The notes under the pieces: generated by a model | Told to the model about the DNA's origin: nothing | Database searches by the model: none | What the model saw: the letters and a program-made list of their open reading frames with translations, nothing else | Position numbers and translations under genes: made by a program | In this document: one piece after another, positions 23,001 to 36,300 of the stretch | How positions within the stretch are numbered: the first letter of the stretch is position 1 | Layout of the letters: every line of letters begins with the position of its first letter | Assembly: GCA_032433765.1 (NCBI GenBank) | Contig: JAVIAB010000139.1 | Location: 40,621,576-40,685,575, forward strand | Direction of reading: 5' to 3' | Length of the DNA: 64,000 nucleotides | From: Megaustenia siamemsis | Taxonomy: Eukaryota > Mollusca > Gastropoda > Stylommatophora > Ariophantidae

Positions 23001-26000
23001 TACCTCTTTGTCTATATTACTAATAGAGATATGATATATGTAAGATTGTTCTTCTAGTAGAAGTATTTCTCCTTTTGTTATTTGGTTATTGCCAACTGAA
23101 TTAGTTCGAATAATTTTGGTATTATCTTTATCTATTTTCAGTCCCATCTGTTGTGATCTCTCATCAGGTATGCTCATTTTATCTTGCATCTGTTGACGGT
23201 TGTGTGGCAGGAGAGTTATATCATCAGCAAAGTCAAAATCATTAAGTTGCTTAATCAGTGACCACTGGATCCTATTTCTGTTGTTGTGAGTTATTTTCAT
23301 AATCCAATCTATGGTCAGCAGAAAGAGAAATGGAGATAGAAGGCACCCCAGCCTTACTCCTGTTCTTATTTGAAATGCTTCTGTAAGCTGTCCTTCGTGC
23401 ACAACACTACACTTAATTCCTTTAAAAATTATTTTTATCAGGTTAATAACTTTATGCGGATTCCGTAATGACTCAACAACTTCCAAAGCATTCCTCTGTC
23501 TAAACTATCAAATGTCTTTTCGTAATCTATGAATCCAATATAAAGTGTGGACTTTAGTTCTAAACTTTGTTCAACTATTATACGTAGAGTAGTTATTTGA
23601 TCAGCACATGATCTGTTAGGGAGCCACGATAGCTCAGTGGTTAGTGAACTGGACTACCACGGACTAGGGGTAGGGTTCGATCCCAACCGACGGCTTCCGG
23701 GTTCACCAAGCCTTAAATGGGTACCGGATTTTTTTCTGGGAAAGTAAAGCAGCACGGGCGTAATACTGACCACATTACCCCAAAAATCATGTGCTGAAGT
23801 CTGTAAAATATAGGGTCACTAACACCATATTTCCCTATACGCCACTTGGCGTGACGGGGGTACTTTACTTTTTACTTTTACATGATCTGTTCTTCCTAAA
23901 ACCTGCTTGTTCATCTCTGAAATGTTTCTCTATAGCCTCTTTTAGTCTCTCTAGAATGATTCTGCTTAGTATTTTTCCTGGCAGTGATAGTAGCATAATT
24001 CCCATATAATTTTTGCACTCCCGCAAACTTCCTTTCTTATCAGTTTAATAACCTTCTTTACAATCTTAGGTATTTCTTCACTCTCACATATTTCTAGTGA
24101 ATTATGTAACATCTTGGTAGAGGTGTTAATATCTGCTTTCATGGCTTCTGAAGGAATTTCATCTGGTCCTGTATCTTTACCATTTTTTAAAAATAGCTTG
24201 ATGGCTTTAATTGTTTCCTTCTTGCTTGGCTTTCCACAGTTAAGGAGTTACTCTTCTTCTGCTGGAGGTATATCTGGAGGTTATTTGAGTCGGGTCTGTT
24301 CAAGAGTTCATAGTCTTTCTTCCATCTCTTCAGCTCATAGGACATTATTTTTATATGTGGTGGGACTGTGGAGTTGAGGGAATTGTAAGACATTATTTTA
24401 ATATTCGGTGGGACTGTGGAGTTGAGGGAATTGTAAGACATTATTTTAATATTCGGTGGGACTGTGGAGTTGAGGGAATTGTAAGACATTATTTTAATAT
24501 TCGGTGGGACTGTGGAGTTGAGGGAATTGTAAAACATTATTTTGATTTGTGGTGGGGCTGTGTAGTTGAGGGAATTGTAAAACATTATTTTAATATTCGG
24601 TGGGACTGTGGAGTTGAGGGAATTGTAAGACATTATTTTAATATTCGGTGGGACTGTGGAGTTGAGGGAATTGTAAGACTTATTTTAATATTCGGTGGGA
24701 CTGTGGAGTTGAGGGAATTGTAAGACATTATTTTAATATTCGGTGGGACTGTGGAGTTGAGGGAATTGTAAGACATTATTTTGATTTGTGGTGGGGCTGT
24801 GTAGTTGAGGGAATTGTAAGACATTATTTTGATATGTGGTGGGACTGTGTAGTTGAGGGAATTGTAAGACATTATTTTGATATGTGGTGGGACTGTGTAG
24901 TTGAGGGAATTGTAAGACATTATTTTGATATGTGGTGGGGCTGTGTAGTTGAGGGAATTGTAAGACATTATTTTGATATGTGGTGGGACTGTGTAGTTGA
25001 GGGAATTGTAAGACATTATTTTGATATGTGGTGGGACTGTGTAGTTGAGGGAATTGTAAGACATTATTTTGATGTGTGGTTAGACTGTTCAGTTAAGGGG
25101 ATTGGAGGACATTGTTCCTCCAATTATCTACTTCTCGTGACTTTTTTTTTCTGAAGTGCTTCACAGCACATGACCTATTCATATTTGGTGTTTGTCAATT
25201 ATCTATGTTAGTATTTCTTCTTCTATGTATCTCTTGAACAGTTCTCGCTTGCTCATTTCGTTTCATCAAAATATTCCGATAATTTTTATTAAGCAGTGTC
25301 TGAAAATGGAAAAATATTGATATTTTCTTATGCTGCTTCTCTCCGAACAGACCAATATTAAATATTTCCTTAAGCTGCTTCTCTCCGAAAAGACCAATAT
25401 TAAATATTTCCTTATGCTGCTTCTCTCCGAACAGACCAATATTAAATGTTTTCTGGTCAATTCTAGGAAAAAAAAACAGCAGCATTAGAATAAATTGAGC
25501 ATACTTTTTTTTTTAAAATAGTAAAATTCACTATTTTTATTTTTATTTTTGAAGAGTTTTAAGAATTGTGTTAAATAATACAAGAAATAATCTTACCATG
25601 ATACATAGCATAAATGTTTATTTAATGACAATTACAAAATAGTGAACAAAATGTGTACACACCTAACAAAAAACATTAACCATTTTCACAGCATATTGAA
25701 GCTAGATTCGTTCGCTTATGCTCATTCTGGAACGTCAGTCAGAAGTAAGTAATTCATGTCACGTGACGTCATGTCATAGATAAACAATAATCAGTAACAC
25801 TTACTCTTGTCTGTCCTAATTTATCTATCAGATGTAGCATTATTTGGGGTTTTGTTGTTCTGTTTCAAAGATTATTCCTGTTTTGAGAATATATGAGCAC
25901 GGACTGTGAAAGTTTTGTATGTGAGAAGAAATACAGGGAAGCAGGTAAAAAATAGATAGCGGAATTTAACAAGAAGGAGAAGGTGTCAGGCAATGCTGCA

Positions 26001-29000
26001 ATAATTAAAATGGAACTGAGGAGTAAACAGATTGGAAAGACACGGCATGTGAGCTGGGAGACTAGGCAGTGATTATTAATGCAGCAGAGGATTACTTTGT
26101 GAGGTCGCAGTAAGAAAGTGATGACTGAATAGAAATGATGTAGAGGAAAGTGAAAGATAAAAAAAGGGCGAAGAAGAAATAGAAAAATGCTGAGTTTTTG
26201 AAATTTGGAAGGTAATGTAATTTAGAAAATGCAAGCAATGGAGATGAAATGTTATTGAAAGATTTTGGGGGATCTCTTGCTTAATTCGTATCACAAAAGA
26301 AAAAAAAAAACAATCGCAGAAAGATGTAAAAAGGAAATTGGTAGTGATCTTTAGAGTGCTGTGAAGAAAAGAAAAATAAAATGGTTTGGCCGCGTGCCTC
26401 GATTGTTTGGCCTAGCAAGGACCGCTCTGTAAGAACCTGAGAAAAGAGCGAGAAGAAAATGTAGGCAAAGAAAGAAATGGGAACATAATTCAAAGATTTT
26501 GATAGGCCTCACTCTTGCAGTCCTAAAGAAAGACTGAAGTTAGAAATAAATGGTGAAGGTTGATGAAGTCGGTCAGTGGCGTCACAACGATTCTAGAGGT
26601 TATGGTAAGAAGAAGGTAATGGTATGTTCGTGTGATAGTTAATCAATAATTGTTTATTACTGCAACATAAATATTACAGCAGTAACAACTACCACTATCT
26701 ATCACTTTTATTGATATCAATAGCACTAATACAACAACAGCTACTACTACATCTACTGTTACAGCTTCTGCTTCTGTTTCATATTCTGATTATCGTGATT
26801 AGCCTTTACTTACAATTTGCTGACCATTAAGTTCAAAATAAGCAATAGTTACCAACAACAGCTGATAAGATAAACATAAAATTACATGTAACATTTGAAC
26901 TAAAGGGGCAGCCGGAACAAGAAACAAAAGTTTCAGTCACAAGCTTTCATCAGTAAAACAAGAAAACAAATAACAACCAGGTACGGTTACATGCATTTCT
27001 GCTTAGCTTAAGTCATAGCTACATAGGGAGGTGCGCGTGACCGTGCGGCTAAAACCACTGTACCGCTGGCTGAAAAGCTGATCTGAGTCACACACGTCGT
27101 GGCGACTGCTTGACCAAGCGGCCTTTATCCCTCTGGATTCTTTCGTGCCCCCCCCCCCCCGACATACACCAACAATGGTACTATGTGTCGTAAAGATAGT
27201 TCTTTATAGCTACATCGCCATTTTGAGAGCCGCGATAGCTCAGTGATTCATGAACTGTCTACATAGGACAAGAGGTCTGGTTCGATCTCGACCGACGGCT
27301 GCCAGATTCACCCAGCCTTAAGTAACAAAGTAAGTAATGTGCCCCGTCACGCCAAGTGACGTATAGGGAATATGGTGTTAGTGACCATACTTTTTTACAG
27401 ACCTTCAGCACAATATTTTTTGGGGTAATATGGTCGGTTTTACGCCTATGCCGCTTTACTATCCCCCCCCCCCAAAAAAAAAAAAATCAGGTGAATGGGG
27501 AGGGGGAACTATATATATATATATCGGAAGTGTAGTTCTGAACCCTGTCTCCTTTCTTTATATCAATATTCTGATTCTGTCTATTCTGTCTATGTTATTA
27601 TGTTCAGTGTTCTTAATTATCAGTAAACAACAATGAAATGTCAAATTACACAAAGGAGAAGACCGGAAAGAAATATACGGTCCCGTTGTGTGGACTATAA
27701 GAAATGTACTGTTAGTGTCTATATATTTGAAATATCCCGTCCGTTGTGTGGACTATAAGAAATGTACTGTTAATGCCTATATATTTGAAATATCCCGTCC
27801 CGTTGTGTGGACTATAAGAAATGCACTGTTAGTGGCTATATATTTGATCCAATATCGATATTTTTGTGGCGAGCACTAATCAAATGTCATCAAAATATGT
27901 CTGATAGCAGCTCTAAGGCATCGTGTGTACAGAAGCTGTCGATCCATATCGAACTCAACCTTTTGTTCTCAGTAGCTTAGTTCGCATGCCCCTACACTCC
28001 GCGGCATCATAACACAATTTAATGAAACATGCACTTGACAATAGAAATGTAAGACATATGGAGCAACGCTCGAAATTCTCACATGAAAAATCCAATGTAT
28101 TTTGCTACTTTATAGAGCGTTTGATATATTAATATACGAGATTATCTCATTCGTTCTTTCACAGCTTATGGTAATTTCCCATGCTGCACTTTACTCCTCC
28201 CAGTCGTAATCTCCTTTATGAACATCGTTGCATGATAATAATTAAATACAAGAAGCATGAGCAAAGAAAATTACGCCGGCTCAATGTAGTCTAAGACGAA
28301 ATTATCAACATTAAACAGTCTGATGATAACAACATTTGGAATATACATCCAGTTTGCCAGCATAGGAATTCAGGGATGGGCTATGAAATAAAATTCTTGC
28401 CAGAAATAAGCCAAAACTTTTTTTTTTATAGAATCGGGATATAATTACTCTAAAGAAAGAGTATCTATTAGGTTAATTGATTACTGAGGAGAAGCAATTT
28501 AATTATTTACTGACAAGAATTAATGACATTAACAATGAAAAGGGAAGGATCAGTTTACTTAGTATGGTTATGGTAGGCACGGTATCACTGCAAACGAATT
28601 AAAATTCATGATTGCTCAACCGCTCGTGCCAGTGGAATCATCCGAATTACTATCTCACCCACCAAACAAAGAAAGGTAGCTATAGTCCTTACCATAGCAG
28701 TCTCAGCACACGCCAAAAGACATAAGGCGAAATCGCACAGAAAGTGAACACAACAGTCTGTTCCATGTCACACGATATCATTGTAAACAATCGGAATATT
28801 AAAACACGATTAAAACGGATGAAACGCACAAACTCACGGTGTGCACAGAGCACTGAACTCAGTAGTTCCTGCAACAGGCCGAACTTGGAATATGAGGAAA
28901 CTGCAACAAGGAACACTTTTCGGACATAGCCTTTAATGGTTCCTGTCGTCTGTCCACAATATTGACCGGAAGTTCACGTCCTCCTGAAAATGATGATCGT

Positions 29001-30341
29001 CATATTTTTTTTAATGTATAGCGCTTATGTCAACGGTCACAACATAAATAATTTGCAATATGCGGATGGCACAGTCTTAATAGCAGAGACAGAGAACGTA
29101 CTACAAGAAATGATGGACATAATAGTAAAAGGAAGCAACAAGAAAGGTCTCAGTCTGAATAGTAAGAAAACAGAAGTAATGGTTATATCGAAGAAACAAT
29201 CATCACCATCATGCAGCGTAAAAATAAACGAAACAAATCTGAAACAAGTGCAACGTTTCAAATACTTGGGCACAATAATAACATCAGATGGGAGATGCAC
29301 CACAGAAATAAAAAGCAGAATAGCTCAGGCAAAAATAGCATTTCAGAAAATGAAAAATATCTTATGCAACAAATCTATGTCAATGAAATTGAGAAAGAGA
29401 GTTCATCGGTGCTATATAGAACCAATGCTGACTAATGGAAGCGAATCATGGACAGTAGACAAACAAATGAAAAAAGATGATTAGAGGCCACAGAGATGGG
29501 ATTTCTCAGAAGGATGTTGAAAATTCCCTGGACAGCTAAAAAGACCAATGAGGAAGTTCTCAAAGAGGCCAACACAAATAGGAAGCTCTTAAAAAACATC
29601 AGAAAGAAGCAATCAACATTTTTCGGGCACATCATGAGAAGAGGAAAGTTGGAATACTTGGTTACAACTAGCAAAATGAAAAGAAAGAGAGATCGCGGAC
29701 GACAAAGAGAGAAAATACTGGATAGCTTGGTGTCATGGCATGGAAAACAGTCAACAACAGAACTTATACGATGCACTGTAGATAGAAGATTGTGGAGGGA
29801 CATGATCGCCTACGCCAACCGTTCTGGCACATGATGATAGCGCTTATATATATATATCTTAGTATTCGTAGACTAAGGTAGCTAGGCAATGTAAGAAGAA
29901 TGGCAAACAATCGTAATCCCAAACAAATATTGTATGGAGAACGTAAAGACGGGAAGAGAACAAAGGGCAGACTAGTGCTGAGATATAAGGATATTCCAGG
30001 GCTACCTTGAGGGAATTTTCTATAAGTGAAAGGAACTGGAAAAATGCGGCTACGGATCGTAGCACATGGAGAGGAAAAAATAAAAAAATGGCACAGCAAT
30101 TTTCGATACAGTGCTGATACCAAATTCAGAAGACAAAAGGCGAAAGAGAAAAGAGACAAGGCCAGGTACCGCAATTACATCTTGCTCGTTCTGTGGATGG
30201 ATCTGTCTGTCCAGGATTGGCAAATTCAGTCACGAGAGATGTTCAGTAAAGCAGCACCCAGTATGAGACACTAATGCTTTACCAAACTACTGACTTATCA
30301 TGATTGCTTGTCACCACCCGTCTGTCAAGACGCCAAAGGCC

Positions 30342-30378
<37 letters not shown>

Positions 30379-33300
30379 TATAGTTATATACTTACCTATA
30401 TTTTCTGCTTGTAAAGAGCAAAACAAGTGGAGGAAAGTAAAACATTCATGACTTAGGTATCCGTTATTGAACTTTTGAGGTAAACGATTTCTTTTTTTTT
30501 TAAACTTTGTGTCAGAAAGTAGGTTCCTAAATGCATAAACGCCTTTGAAGTAATAGTAAGGTGAAGTAAAGTAAAGTGAAGTAAAGTAAAGTAAAATGAA
30601 GTGAAGTAAAGTGAAGTGAAGTAAAGTAAAATGAAGTGAAGTAAAGTAAAATGAAGTGAAGTGAAGTAAAGTAAAGTAAAATGAAGTGAAGTAAAGTAAA
30701 ATGAAGTGAAGTAAAGTAAAGTAAAGTAAAATGAAGTGAAGTAAAGTAAAATGAAGTGAAGTAAAGTAAAGTGAAGTAAAGTAAAGTAAAATGAAGTGAA
30801 GTAAAGTGAAGTAAAGTAAAGTAAAGTAAAATGAAGTGAAGTAAAGTGAAGTAAAGTAAAGTAAAATGAAGTGAAGTAAAGTGAAGTAAAGTAAAGTAAA
30901 ATGAAGTGAAGTAAAGTGAAGTAAAGTAAAGTAAAATGAAGTGAAGTAAAGTGAAGTAAAGTAAAGTAAAATGAAGTGAAGTAAAGTGAAGTAAAGTAAA
31001 GTAAAGTAAAGTAAGTAAAGTAAAGTAAAGTAAAGTAAAGTAAAGTAAAGTAAAGTAAAGTAAAGTAAAAGTAAAAGTAAAGTAAAGTACAGGGTTCTGT
31101 CACGCCACATGGTATATAGAAAATATGGAGTTAGTGCCAATATTTGTATAAACCTTAGACACATTATTTGTGGGGTAATGTGGTCGGGAATACGCCCGTG
31201 CCTCTTACTTTCCCAGAAAAGAAATATGGTACCTGTTTAAGACTAGGTGAACCTGGAAACCGCTCTATCAGTAGTGAACCCGACCATGTGTCCTTGGTAG
31301 TCAAGTTCAGCAACCACTGAGCTATCGCAGCTCCCACAGACTGAGTTCAAGTCCCCGTTAATTCTAGAAACAGTTCCACTGTAAGCTTCAGATTCCATTG
31401 CAAATCCCGTAACTTGTGGATCGTATGGCATCAACAGGTGCAACTTTTCTGTTCCAGTTTCTCCTTGTCTGTTGCAACTGACTGTGTCGAAGAGGAGACC
31501 CGTCAAATTCGTGGTATTGTTGCTCCATTTCTTCACCGTTCTTCCATTGTTTCTCTTTCTTTCTCGCAGTTGCCAGTGTACAAGTTTATGTCAGTTCTCC
31601 AGGTGTGTTATATGACCGTACCATATCAATATTTGTTTCGTCGCGATCGTGAGGCGATCGTCATGCTCACTATTTATTTCTCCCCTTCTGTGTTGGACGT
31701 CTTTACAGGAATCGAAATCTATATGTTGCCTGCCCAGAATATTTACATCTCATCTCAAATGCGTGTACTTTTCGTTGAAGTTCTATTGCCAAGTCCATAT
31801 TTCATATGCATAAAAGAAGATAAAACGTCACGAGAAAGTCAGACTGTTTTTCAATTTGATCATGTCGTTTCTATCTCACGAGGCTTACTGTAGTTTGTTC
31901 CGTTCCTGCTAGTACCAGAATTAAACTCCATTTAGTTGTGGTAGGCATTTGTGAGAAGAAAAGAAAGCGCTGACAGTCTAGCTGGAACAGCTGCCGCGGA
32001 TGGCGGGCGTCAAAGGACCAGGATGACAGTCTGAATGCCCTCAGGGAGGCAGGGCACACTAATGATTCAGTCAATGATCATGCATCTACAATCATGATCA
32101 GACTGCATCATTATCGGGTGAAAACTGGGAATGCCAGAAAGGAGCCCTGCGCAGGTTAATATAGACGATAACAAATCAACACAGAACTTGAGTCGTCAGT
32201 CTCCACACTCTGAACGTTTTCATAGGGAGGAGATCTCAGCACTTATGGACATGTCCGAGTGCAGTGAGGGTGATCCGTCGACTAAACTAAACTTAGATTG
32301 GTAATAATCGTCCCTTTCAAGAGGAGCAGGCGCAATTTTGATTTGAAGATATTGTCCATATAACACAAAAGAAGATAAAAGCATGAAAAATTACATGTGA
32401 TGATAAAATTGGAGCACAACACAGGAGTGACGTTTGGGATTATTCAGCCTACAACTTAACTGCAGGGTGAATTTTACTAAGTTCAGCCAGCAGAATTTGA
32501 TTTTTAGATTTTAGGATCAATTTCAAATGTGACCCGACACCCCCCCCCCCCCCCCCAAAAAAAAAAAATAATTTTTTTGTTGGATAAGCTTCCAATTCGT
32601 GAAAAATAAAGAAAAAAAAAGTTAAATACAACAGAAGCCGGTTCCTTTAAATTTTAGAGCAATGTTTCTCAAGTTTTTTGGCATCGTTTAGAGCAATGTT
32701 TCTCAAGTTTAGTTTTTTGGCATCGTTTAGAGCAATGTTTCTCAAGTTTTTTGGCATCGTTTAGAGCAATGTTTCTCAAGTTTTTTGCATCCTATAGAGC
32801 AATGTTTCTCAACCTTTTTTGCATCATATAGAGCAATGTTTCTCAAACTTTTTTTGCATCATATAGAGCAATGTTTCTCAACATCTTTTGCCTAGTTTAA
32901 AACAATGTTTCCCTAATTTTTGCATCATATAAGCAATGTTTCCCAAGTATTTTTTTCCATCATATAGAGTAATGTTTCACAAGCTTTTTGCATCATATAA
33001 AGCAATGTTTCCCAAATTTAAATTTTTTACATCATAGGCCTATAGAGCAAAGTTTCCCAACTTTTCCCAAAAGCCAAATGAAATAGAAAAGTGCTAAATA
33101 CATTTATGACATAGCCACTGTGGTTAAAAAAAAAAACAAAACTAATAATAATTATGTTAAAAAATACCCATCCCGATTGCTTTATAAAACACACTCTTAT
33201 ACAAACACTCGTTGTGATCTCTTTTTTAAATGTTGAATCACTTTATGTCATTAAGAATGGAGCAACATAAAAAGCAAAGAAACAAACCTTAAAATTTGAA

Positions 33301-36300
33301 AACCAAGTCGGTGGGAAAAAATGAAATTCTATATTCCTTGAGTTTATATGTTATATTTTAGTTATGATGTAGACCGTAGATAATAGTTATATTTGCGATA
33401 ATAATTATACATTTTCTGTTATTTTATTTTTTTGTTGTTCACCCATTACATAGTTATTTAACTATTACACAATTATTCACCCATTACACAATTATTTACC
33501 CATTACATAATTATTTAACTATTACACAATTATTTGCCTATTACACAATTATTCACCCTTTACACAATTATTTAGTTCTTAGAAAACTATTCACCCATTA
33601 CACAATTATTTATCCATTACACGATTATTCACCAATTACACAATTATTTACCTATTCCACACTTATTTACCTATTACACAATTATTTAACTATTTCACAA
33701 TTATTTACCCATTACACAATTATTTGACTATTACACAATTATTTACTTATTAGAAAATTATTCACACATTACACAATTAATTCACCCATTACACAATTAT
33801 ATGTACCCGCGATAGCTCAGTGGTTAGTAAACTGGACTACATAGGACAAGAGGTAGGGTTCGATCCCAACCGACGGCTTCCGGGTTCACCTAGTCTTTAA
33901 TGGGTACCGGATTTTTTTCTGGGAAAGTAAAGCGGCACGGGCGTAATACCGACCACATTACCCCAAAATTCTTGTGACGAAGGTCTGTAAAATGTATGGT
34001 CACTAACACCATATTCCCTACACGCCACTTGGCACAATTATTTACCCATTACACAATTATTTACCAATTACACAATTATTTACCTATTACACAATTATTT
34101 CATTGATTTTGTGTTTTATTTATCAGTCGTCTTTTGTAATTTATTGTTCCAGCTCATGCGTCCTTCATTCGCTCTGCATATTTTTTTAATTCAAGGACAC
34201 TTTTACATTCAGTTGTCTTTGATCTTGAATACAGCCTGTTAGCTGAAGCTATTTATTTCTTTTCGCTAGTGCCTATGTTATACTAAAGGGCACTTTTGGT
34301 TTTGTTTTACTCCTGGATGCTAGTTATTATTTTTATTGACATGCTGTATTTTGTTTCAAACAAGAGAAATGCATTTATTGATTAGTCAAACCGTCTGTGA
34401 TTACAGGTTAGAGGAAAATGAATTCATTTCGACTTGTAAGAATAGGCTGAACTGTAATTTAGGAAAATAGTGAGTGGATATGTGTGTGTGTGTGTGTTGT
34501 GTGTGTCTGCGTGCGTGCGTGTTTGCTTGCGTGCGTGCGTTCGTGGGTGTGTATGTGTGGAGCGTCTCACTCGCCACCGAACGTTTCCTCAATAATTCTA
34601 ACACCCAATGAAGATGTTGCAATGAAACCTGACGAAGCGTACGTTTGTGGCGCGAAACATTAAAAGAAAAGTATCTGTAGTGTGTGGGCTGTTTTGTGTG
34701 TGTTTGTGTGTATGTCTGTTGCGTCTAATTGTTGAGACACGCCTGTCTGACGCGCCGCTCTGCTGATCTGTCATCTGGATGAGCTGTCATGATCTGTCAG
34801 CTGCATCCACAATGCGGTTGTTGTTGGTAATTGCTAGCGTACAGTATGTGTGTATGGAAAACTGGAAAAAAATATGTCGGTACATTTTGTAGAAACGAAC
34901 GTTTTGTGGTAAAACCATTTAAAACGTCCCGGGTTGGGTAACGAGTGAAACACCCTTTTTGCAGGTCGCATAAGACATGGAAGTAAAATAGAAGAGTCAA
35001 CAGAAACGTAACTGAGAATAGCTGAATAAATAAATAATCTTCAAATCCGCCAAGAGGAGAAAGCAAACATGTTGTGACAGTTTTAGATACAAGCAAACCA
35101 GCTTAGAAAAGGTCGTAGCTTTTATGGGTGGTCTTCAAATATTTGAAAGGGCGGACTTGTAGATGTGGGAGATAAAAACTGAAAGGTAAAAGTACACTAT
35201 AAACAGTTTCTAACATGAAAATAACAAATGAAGCAGTCAGATAATAGGGTAATGCTACACAACAAAAGTTCAACAAATGCAAAAAAGAGTTAAATTAAAA
35301 AAAAATAATATGTTGTTGTTGTTGCGTTCGCCAGCTTTCAACTCTGACAAAGTCCCTAGAGACTAGGAACTGAATTGTGCGTGTTAATCCATTTTTCCCT
35401 GGCAGCCGTTTGCACAGGGGTCCCTCGCCGCACAGGCAGACAACTCCGAGTTCGGAGGTTCTCATGTTTTTTCCATCGATGAGTAACTGACGTTTCAAGC
35501 CGGGCCTCGCTGCTGAGAGCAGGGGTGGTTGTCGCAGAGAGAAATCATAAATAAAAATCCCAACCCATCTTATAAACTGAGGGCAATTCGTTTCCAATTA
35601 CTTATAAATGATATATTTCTGGATAATTAATGTCTTATATTTACAAAAAGGCGGTCCAGACCATGAGTTTGATGAAAGCCCTGATTATGTATTTTTCTTT
35701 TATTCGTTTTGTTTAGCGTCTACTTGTATTCTGCCATTATCCTACGACCTCTCCTCGTCACCACCACCATTAACAAGATATAAAATTAATGTTTGATGTT
35801 CTCAGGTGTAGTTTACGACAAGTTACGCTATCTGCGTCTTGCAGCTTAACATATTTGACGTCATCTTGGCATTAGTGTGTTCTGTGCTGACCCGTGCTTG
35901 ACACCTACTGGCTACTCCAGTTTGATAAGTTTGTTTCCTGAAACCAACATAAGAACGTGAAGTTGAATCGTAACCAGTTTGGGTTCACCGATCAAGACTC
36001 AAACAGTCAGTTATAAGTCACTGGACCACTTTTATCTCAGGTGTTATTTTGCTTCTTAGTCCAACTCTGTATTTTTATGAGCTCGCAGTTTCGTGACGAT
36101 CTGGCTGTTAAAACTTGATTCCAAATGTTTAAAATGTAAGATAAGATCAGAAAAGTAAGTCTGTCATTTTGCTGAAAGGGCGAAATGTAATATTGTTACA
36201 CGAATGGTAAAAATGCATAAAAATATAAAAACGTGCCGCATTATCATTTGTTAGAAAACCTACCTCCGTGCGAGAAAAGTGCAGTTTACCAAAACAACGA

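Larger units (their letters stand above)
22487..24345 (-). mobile_element. LINE, family B, reverse transcriptase region, interrupted by a SINE
   Basis: Minus strand, N to C in protein order: [19 protein letters not shown] (pre-RT linker), [19 protein letters not shown] (RT motif 0), then after the SINE-1 at 23619-23879: [20 protein letters not shown] (motif B), [20 protein letters not shown] (motif C, F-A-D-D), a D-K-x-N-T-K-I-I-R block, and finally the [12 protein letters not shown] end. Several stops and frameshifts. The C-terminus merges with the 38-bp minisatellite and the N-terminal edge with the 48-bp minisatellite. Confidence 0.85.

Noticed and set aside
30325..31164. 279-codon minus frame of FTLLYFTS repeats
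   Set aside because: It is the TTTAC/TTCAC array translated; starts and ends in unrelated sequence.
31414..31893. 159-codon plus frame
   Set aside because: No domain recognised and no splice context; listed only as unassigned sequence.
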